64,000 nt of DNA from Paenibacillus ihbetae. GTDB lineage: Bacteria; Bacillota; Bacilli; Paenibacillales; Paenibacillaceae. Shown one piece after another: positions 59,649-64,000 of the stretch. The stretch spans positions 5,868,501 through 5,932,500 of the forward strand of contig NZ_CP016809.1 in the NCBI RefSeq assembly GCF_002741055.1. The letters are read 5' to 3'. The notes under the pieces are model-generated. The model was not told the origin of the DNA. It saw nothing but the letters and a program-made list of their open reading frames with translations, and did no database searches. Both the position numbers and the translations under genes were made by a program. Position 1 is the first letter of the stretch; every line of letters begins with the position of its first letter.

Positions 59649-61250
59649 ATGTCGAAAAAGCGCATGATTACCATGGTGATGGCTGCACTTCTCTCGGTCA
59701 GCCTGGCCGCTTGCGGCCAGAGCAGTCCGGGGCCAAAGAGTGCGGAACAGCCGCAGGAAGGAGGAAAGACACCTGCCGAAGGCGAAGCGAATCAGACCTA
59801 TACCGTTACGGCAATCGATTACCGCTATGGGGATCCGCCGCCGTCATCCAGCCCAGGGCTGACGATGATTAATGAGAGATTCAATGTCAAGTATGAGCCG
59901 ACGTTTGTGCCGAATACCGCTTTTGACGAGAAAATCAACGCCACCTTCGCCTCAGGCAAAATACCGGATATGATCGGATTGATGTCGGCGGATGTAAAGA
60001 ACCGCTATAACAAATTCGCCAAGCAGGGCGCATTCCTTGACATCGAACCGTATATCCAGGAATATCCGACGCTGAAGCTGGTCCCGGATTTTATATGGGA
60101 TGCGGTGCGGGTTGACGGGAAAATCTACGCGATTCCGCAGTATGCCCCGAAATACCAGGTCGTCACGGTCATCCGCAAGGATTGGCTCGATAAGCTGGGG
60201 CTTGAGGTTCCGACCAACTACGAGCAATTGAAGGAGGTCGCGATCGCATTCACGAATAACGATCCGGACGGCAACGGCAAGAAGGATACGTACGGCCTGG
60301 CCATCGGGCAGGATATTAACCCGAACTTCAACCAAGGGCCGTATTGGGACCCGGATGCCTGGTATCATCAGGATGAAGCGGGCAATTATATTCCGGGAAT
60401 CATCGGCAACGGCCGGAAGGAATTTATCACAATGCTGTCTGAACTGTATAAAGCAGGGGCGATGACCAAAGACTACGCCATTTTGAATTGGGCGGATACC
60501 AACAAGGAGTTCTATTCGGGCAAGGCCGGCATTTTCATCGGAACGCCTCGCGGTATGTCCCAGGAGTACATGGACGGACTGCTGGCCATCCATCCGGACG
60601 CACAGTTTGTAAGCCTTGGACCGTTCAAGGATGCATACGGTAATCAAGGGCTTACCTCAGGTGCAGGATTTAACGGCATTACGCTGCTAAGCGCCAAGCT
60701 GGCGTCCGAGCCGGAGAAGCTGAAGCGGATTCTTACGATGATTGATTTCGGCCGCACCTTCTACCCGGAAGACAGCCGGAACGAGAGCAATGCGGACTTC
60801 GACTGGTGGTCCGGAAAAATCGGCGTCGGCTACGACATGAAAGACGGCGTACCGGTGAACAAGGAAAACTTCGCGTCTGACGGACTCGCGCCATCCACTT
60901 ATTTTGTGGACAATACGGCATGGGCGCCGCAGGATTTCGACAACGACTACTCGATCACTTATCAGACCAAGCAATTGTCCGATCTGGTTGAATCGATTGA
61001 AGCAATGTATAAGGAAATCAAGCTGTATGCGAACCCGATCACCGGCCTGGAATCCGCGACGGATAATGCCAAGGGAGCCGAGCTTAAGAAATTCGTCATG
61101 GATGAGCAAGTGAAGATGATTGCGGGAACGCGTCCGGTATCCGAGTGGGATCAGCTTGTTCAGGAGTATCTGAGCAAGGGCGGAGCCGATATCATCGCGG
61201 AATATAACGCAGGCATTACGGAGAAAGACCCAAAAGCGCTTTTCAAATAA
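59649..61250 (+). CDS. Extracellular sugar-binding lipoprotein (heparinase operon)
   Basis: A 533-residue solute-binding lipoprotein. The signal peptide ends with lipobox SLAAC at about residues 18-22. A family 1-like two-lobed binding domain follows, with long insertions usual for Paenibacillus LplA-type proteins (YTVTAIDYRYGDPPPSSSPG is the start of the first lobe). The ATG follows GGGGGAA. It should capture the oligosaccharide that the heparinase-like enzyme later cleaves. Confidence 0.92.
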   Translation: MSKKRMITMVMAALLSVSLAACGQSSPGPKSAEQPQEGGKTPAEGEANQTYTVTAIDYRYGDPPPSSSPGLTMINERFNVKYEPTFVPNTAFDEKINATFASGKIPDMIGLMSADVKNRYNKFAKQGAFLDIEPYIQEYPTLKLVPDFIWDAVRVDGKIYAIPQYAPKYQVVTVIRKDWLDKLGLEVPTNYEQLKEVAIAFTNNDPDGNGKKDTYGLAIGQDINPNFNQGPYWDPDAWYHQDEAGNYIPGIIGNGRKEFITMLSELYKAGAMTKDYAILNWADTNKEFYSGKAGIFIGTPRGMSQEYMDGLLAIHPDAQFVSLGPFKDAYGNQGLTSGAGFNGITLLSAKLASEPEKLKRILTMIDFGRTFYPEDSRNESNADFDWWSGKIGVGYDMKDGVPVNKENFASDGLAPSTYFVDNTAWAPQDFDNDYSITYQTKQLSDLVESIEAMYKEIKLYANPITGLESATDNAKGAELKKFVMDEQVKMIAGTRPVSEWDQLVQEYLSKGGADIIAEYNAGITEKDPKALFK

Positions 61251-61365
61251 AGCCGAGGTGAATCGTTAAGAGCATGTCCTTGGAGAATACGTCTGTCCAT
61301 ACGCAAAGGTTGGCGCGGGCAGACGTATTCAATCGCCAGGGAGGCTGAGAAGGGAGTAGGCAGCA

Positions 61366-63090
61366 TTGAGTATGCAGGCAGTAAAAATCGGGTTGTGGCT
61401 AAACCGCAATGCAGCGGAATATCATTGGAAGCATGGCCAAAATATATTTCAGCTCTATATCGAAGAAATTCTGTCACATGCCGGCATACCGTATCGGTTG
61501 TTCGATCAAGCGGAGCAATTGCATGCATATCGACCTGATATCATCGTGAACGTGCTTGCGGGCGAGCGGGATGAGGATTTGGACCGACTGCTGCAGTGGG
61601 CGCAAGATGGCGCCGTCGTTATTGCTTACGGGGGCTTGAACCGTTTGGCTTCCAGGATGGGATGCGTCGAGGTCGGCTGCCGTGAAGCGGTGTATGCGGA
61701 GATTGAAGGGATGGAATCGTTCCTTCAAGAAAAGCTCCTCCGGGCACTTTGCAGCCAGCCTTGGCTACCGTCTAACAGGCATGAGAAGTCTGGATCGCTG
61801 CTTGCAGAAGCACAAGGAAAGCTGCGTTTGGGGAAAGCCGGGAGCGAGCTGGGTGCAGCGAGCTTGACCTTTCGGATCGGCAGCGGCAAGCTCATTCGCT
61901 GGAATGTGGATATTCCGAGCACGGTCGTTTTTCTTCAGCAAGGAAGAGGGCCTGTGTATCAAGACGGTATTCCTGCCGAGGATGGAACCGGCGGCATCGA
62001 TGAGGGAATATTGAAGGCGGATGACGGGATGGAAGTCGATTGGAAGAAGGATCGGATCTTGTCCGATTCGAATATTCCTTACTTTTCGATTCCATATGGC
62101 GACCTGTGGCGCGAGGTGATCGTTCACGAGCTGATGAAGGAAACAGAAGGACTCGGACTTGCCCTCCCGCTTCTGGACTATTGGCCTCGCGGGATCGAGC
62201 AGGTTGCGATGATCTCCCATGACAGCGACTTCAATTCCGAAGAGGCTGCAAGAACGACGCTGGAGCTTCTCAAGGAATGCGGCGTCCGCTCCACTTGGTG
62301 CATGATCGAACCCGGATATTCCAGGGAAACGTACGATATGATCACCGCTGCGGGGCATGAGCTGGCATTTCACTTCAATGCGCTTGAAGCGGAGGGCGGC
62401 ATATGGTCCCAGGATGAATTTGCCCGCCAGCTGCAGCATTTACGGCAGGCAAGCGGAGCGGATATCGTATCGAATAAGAACCATTACACCCGCTTTGAAG
62501 GCTGGGGAGAATTGTACCGTTGGTGCGAAGCGGAGGGGATCCAGGCGGATCAAACCCGCGGTCCTAGCAAAAAGGGAAATGTCGGTTTCCCGTTCGGCAC
62601 GGCGCACCCGTACTATCCGATCGCATGGGCTGGAGAACGCAACCGGCTGTATGATGTACTGCAGATCGGATTTTTGACGCAGGATCTGGAGCATCCGATG
62701 CTTCCGGACATGTCGGTCATTGGGCCGTTCCTTCAAGCTGTCAAAGGCGTACGCGGCGTTGCACACTTTCTGTTTCACCAGCAGCATATCCACCATATCG
62801 ATGGTGTGAGGGAAGCCTTTCGGGCGGTTGTCAGTCAAGCGAAGAGTCTGGGATATACGTTCTGGACCTGTGCGGAAATCACAAGCTGGGAGCAAGCCAG
62901 ACGGAAGGTGAGACTATCTGTGGATGCAAGCGGAGCCTTGGAGGCCGGCCATTTGCCGGAAGGAGCCGTCATCCGATATTACCAACATCCACATGCAGAT
63001 GTAGAAGAAGAATCGAAGCGCGATCGCTACGGGCTCCCATGCCCGGAATGGAGCGGAATGATCAAGGGCGCTGCCGAGCGGACGCGGTAA
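61366..63090 (+). CDS. Two-domain protein with degenerate CE4 deacetylase-like domain
   Basis: A 574-residue soluble protein. Residues 5-110 resemble a GATase-like or Rossmann-type domain (VKIGLWLNRNAAEYHWKHGQ; GAVVIAYGGLNRLA). Residues from about 275 to 530 resemble a NodB/CE4 polysaccharide deacetylase: motif 1 is SHDSDFN (His285, Asp286, Asp288), and motif 2 reads GHELAFHFNAL (His336). In active CE4 enzymes the second motif is HSxxH, and the second His is replaced here by Leu340, so the metal triad is incomplete. No signal peptide. It starts at TTG 61366 after GGGAG. Probably acts on an imported sugar, or has lost deacetylase activity. Confidence 0.7.
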   Translation: MSMQAVKIGLWLNRNAAEYHWKHGQNIFQLYIEEILSHAGIPYRLFDQAEQLHAYRPDIIVNVLAGERDEDLDRLLQWAQDGAVVIAYGGLNRLASRMGCVEVGCREAVYAEIEGMESFLQEKLLRALCSQPWLPSNRHEKSGSLLAEAQGKLRLGKAGSELGAASLTFRIGSGKLIRWNVDIPSTVVFLQQGRGPVYQDGIPAEDGTGGIDEGILKADDGMEVDWKKDRILSDSNIPYFSIPYGDLWREVIVHELMKETEGLGLALPLLDYWPRGIEQVAMISHDSDFNSEEAARTTLELLKECGVRSTWCMIEPGYSRETYDMITAAGHELAFHFNALEAEGGIWSQDEFARQLQHLRQASGADIVSNKNHYTRFEGWGELYRWCEAEGIQADQTRGPSKKGNVGFPFGTAHPYYPIAWAGERNRLYDVLQIGFLTQDLEHPMLPDMSVIGPFLQAVKGVRGVAHFLFHQQHIHHIDGVREAFRAVVSQAKSLGYTFWTCAEITSWEQARRKVRLSVDASGALEAGHLPEGAVIRYYQHPHADVEEESKRDRYGLPCPEWSGMIKGAAERTR

Positions 63091-63107
63091 AGGGAGGGAA
63101 GGACAGC

Positions 63108-64000
63108 ATGGAACCACTGGCACTAGACGGGGGGCCGAAAACCAAATCCACGCCGTTTGCCTCGGGCAAGCGATTTGGTGCGGAGGAAGCAGAGCAGCTC
63201 CTTGAGGCTCTTGAGCAAAATACGTTATTTTATCATTTCGGCCACAAGGTCAAACAGTTTCTGACGGATTTCAATCAATTGTATGGAGTCAAGTACAGCG
63301 TTGCGACTTCATCCGGAACGGCGGCACTGCATGTTGCGCTTGGAGCGGCCGGCATCTCGGTAGGCGATGAAGTGATCACAAGCCCGATCACGGATCAAGG
63401 CAGCTTGATCGGCATCCTGTATCAGAACGCGATCCCGGTGTTTGCCGATTTGGAGCCGCACACCTACAATCTGGATCCGAAATCGGTGGAGTTGCGGATC
63501 ACGCCGCGGACGAAGGCGATCCTGGTCGTTCATCTTGCAGGCAATCCGTGCGATATGGACCCAATCATGGAGATTGCCGAGCGATACGGTCTGAAGGTGA
63601 TTGAAGACTGCGCCCAGGCCTATTTGACGAAATATAAGGGACGGCTGGCGGGAACCATCGGCGATTACGGCTGTTTCAGCACCAATGACTTCAAGCATAT
63701 TTCAACCGGCGATGGAGGCATTGTGGTTGTAAATTCAGGGAATGAAGCGGATTATGAGACCACGCATGCCTTTGCGGACAAGAACTATCGCCGACTCGGC
63801 ACTCAGCTTGACCGGGGAACGAAGTACATTGCACCGAATTACCGGATGACCGAGCTTCAAGGGGCTGTCGGGATCGCCCAAGTCCGCAAGCTTCCGTGGA
63901 TTTGCGAACGGCGGAAGGTGATGGGAGACCGCTTGAATCAAGTGCTGGCCACCGCGCCGGGAATACGTATTCCCGAGGTTCGGCCGGATGACGAATGCAC
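63108..64000 (+). CDS. DegT/DnrJ/EryC1/StrS family aminotransferase, 3' end cut by window
   Basis: At least 297 residues are visible. This PLP-dependent family transfers an amino group to keto-sugars (usually nucleotide-linked). Family landmarks: VATSSGTAALHVALGAAGI, the strand VVHLAGNPCDMD, IEDCAQAYLT, and the PLP-binding Lys196 in NDFKHIS. RGTKYIAPNYRMTELQGAV is also conserved. The ATG follows AGGGAGG and comes 18 bp after the CE4-like gene, so it belongs to the same operon. It suggests the operon handles or makes an amino sugar. Full length is normally about 370-400 residues. Confidence 0.9.
   Translation, partial: MEPLALDGGPKTKSTPFASGKRFGAEEAEQLLEALEQNTLFYHFGHKVKQFLTDFNQLYGVKYSVATSSGTAALHVALGAAGISVGDEVITSPITDQGSLIGILYQNAIPVFADLEPHTYNLDPKSVELRITPRTKAILVVHLAGNPCDMDPIMEIAERYGLKVIEDCAQAYLTKYKGRLAGTIGDYGCFSTNDFKHISTGDGGIVVVNSGNEADYETTHAFADKNYRRLGTQLDRGTKYIAPNYRMTELQGAVGIAQVRKLPWICERRKVMGDRLNQVLATAPGIRIPEVRPDDEC

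Overview
The window looks like chromosome of a Paenibacillus-type Firmicute. I infer this from the paired YesM-like sensor kinases and YesN-like AraC response regulators, the LplB/YtcP-type CUT1 sugar transporters, purine-rich Shine-Dalgarno sequences with frequent TTG and GTG starts, a ZTP riboswitch in front of folD, and a cytoplasmic heparinase-like gene in a transporter operon. The species is not determined. No rRNA, tRNA, CRISPR array or phage block was seen. Both edge genes are cut by the window.

Layout. 1-1.8 kb: a 5'-truncated unknown gene and an FMN reductase. 1.85-10.1 kb: a sugar sensing and uptake unit (response regulator, histidine kinase, membrane-anchored sugar-binding protein, then RbsA/RbsC/RbsB-like ABC transporter). 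10.1-14.1 kb: a scarred segment with an orphan promoter, operator-like palindrome and 10-codon ORF, a dead IS1182-like element, a secreted protein, a kinase pseudogene and an intact P-loop kinase. 14.4-17.7 kb: a metal-linked module (CobW-type GTPase, YcgQ-like protein, YcgR-like permease). 17.8-19.9 kb: ZTP riboswitch, folD and a HAD phosphatase. 20-27.1 kb: a second YesM/YesN pair divergent from a CUT1 transporter with a consensus cre site between them. 27.5-36.9 kb: small regulators and housekeeping genes (MarR and an old yellow enzyme with a perfect palindrome between, PadR with an HAAS membrane protein, ECF sigma with a putative anti-sigma, a Gly/Ser/Cys-tailed membrane protein, VOC, DedA).

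37.2-43.3 kb: a six-gene Mrp Na+/H+ antiporter operon in which MrpB is fused to MrpA, behind a near-consensus promoter and a leader hairpin. 43.5-55 kb: GNAT, DUF402-like, TVP38, CPBP protease, YitT, thymidine kinase, a sigma factor fused to a BtrH/C39-like domain, an EamA transporter behind a leader terminator, a new small ORF, a RelP/YwaC-like alarmone synthetase and a DadA-like oxidoreductase. 55-64 kb: a carbohydrate operon with a strong promoter (heparinase II/III-like protein, CUT1 transporter, a two-domain CE4-like protein with a degenerate metal motif, DegT aminotransferase running off the edge).

The genes speak of a soil or plant-associated glycan scavenger: extracytoplasmic binding proteins and two-component systems sense sugars, ABC systems import them, and cytoplasmic enzymes process them. 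The least explained items are the sigma/BtrH-like fusion, the heparinase/CE4-like/DegT operon, the orphan promoter at 10.2 kb, and the leader hairpins before the Mrp operon and the EamA transporter.
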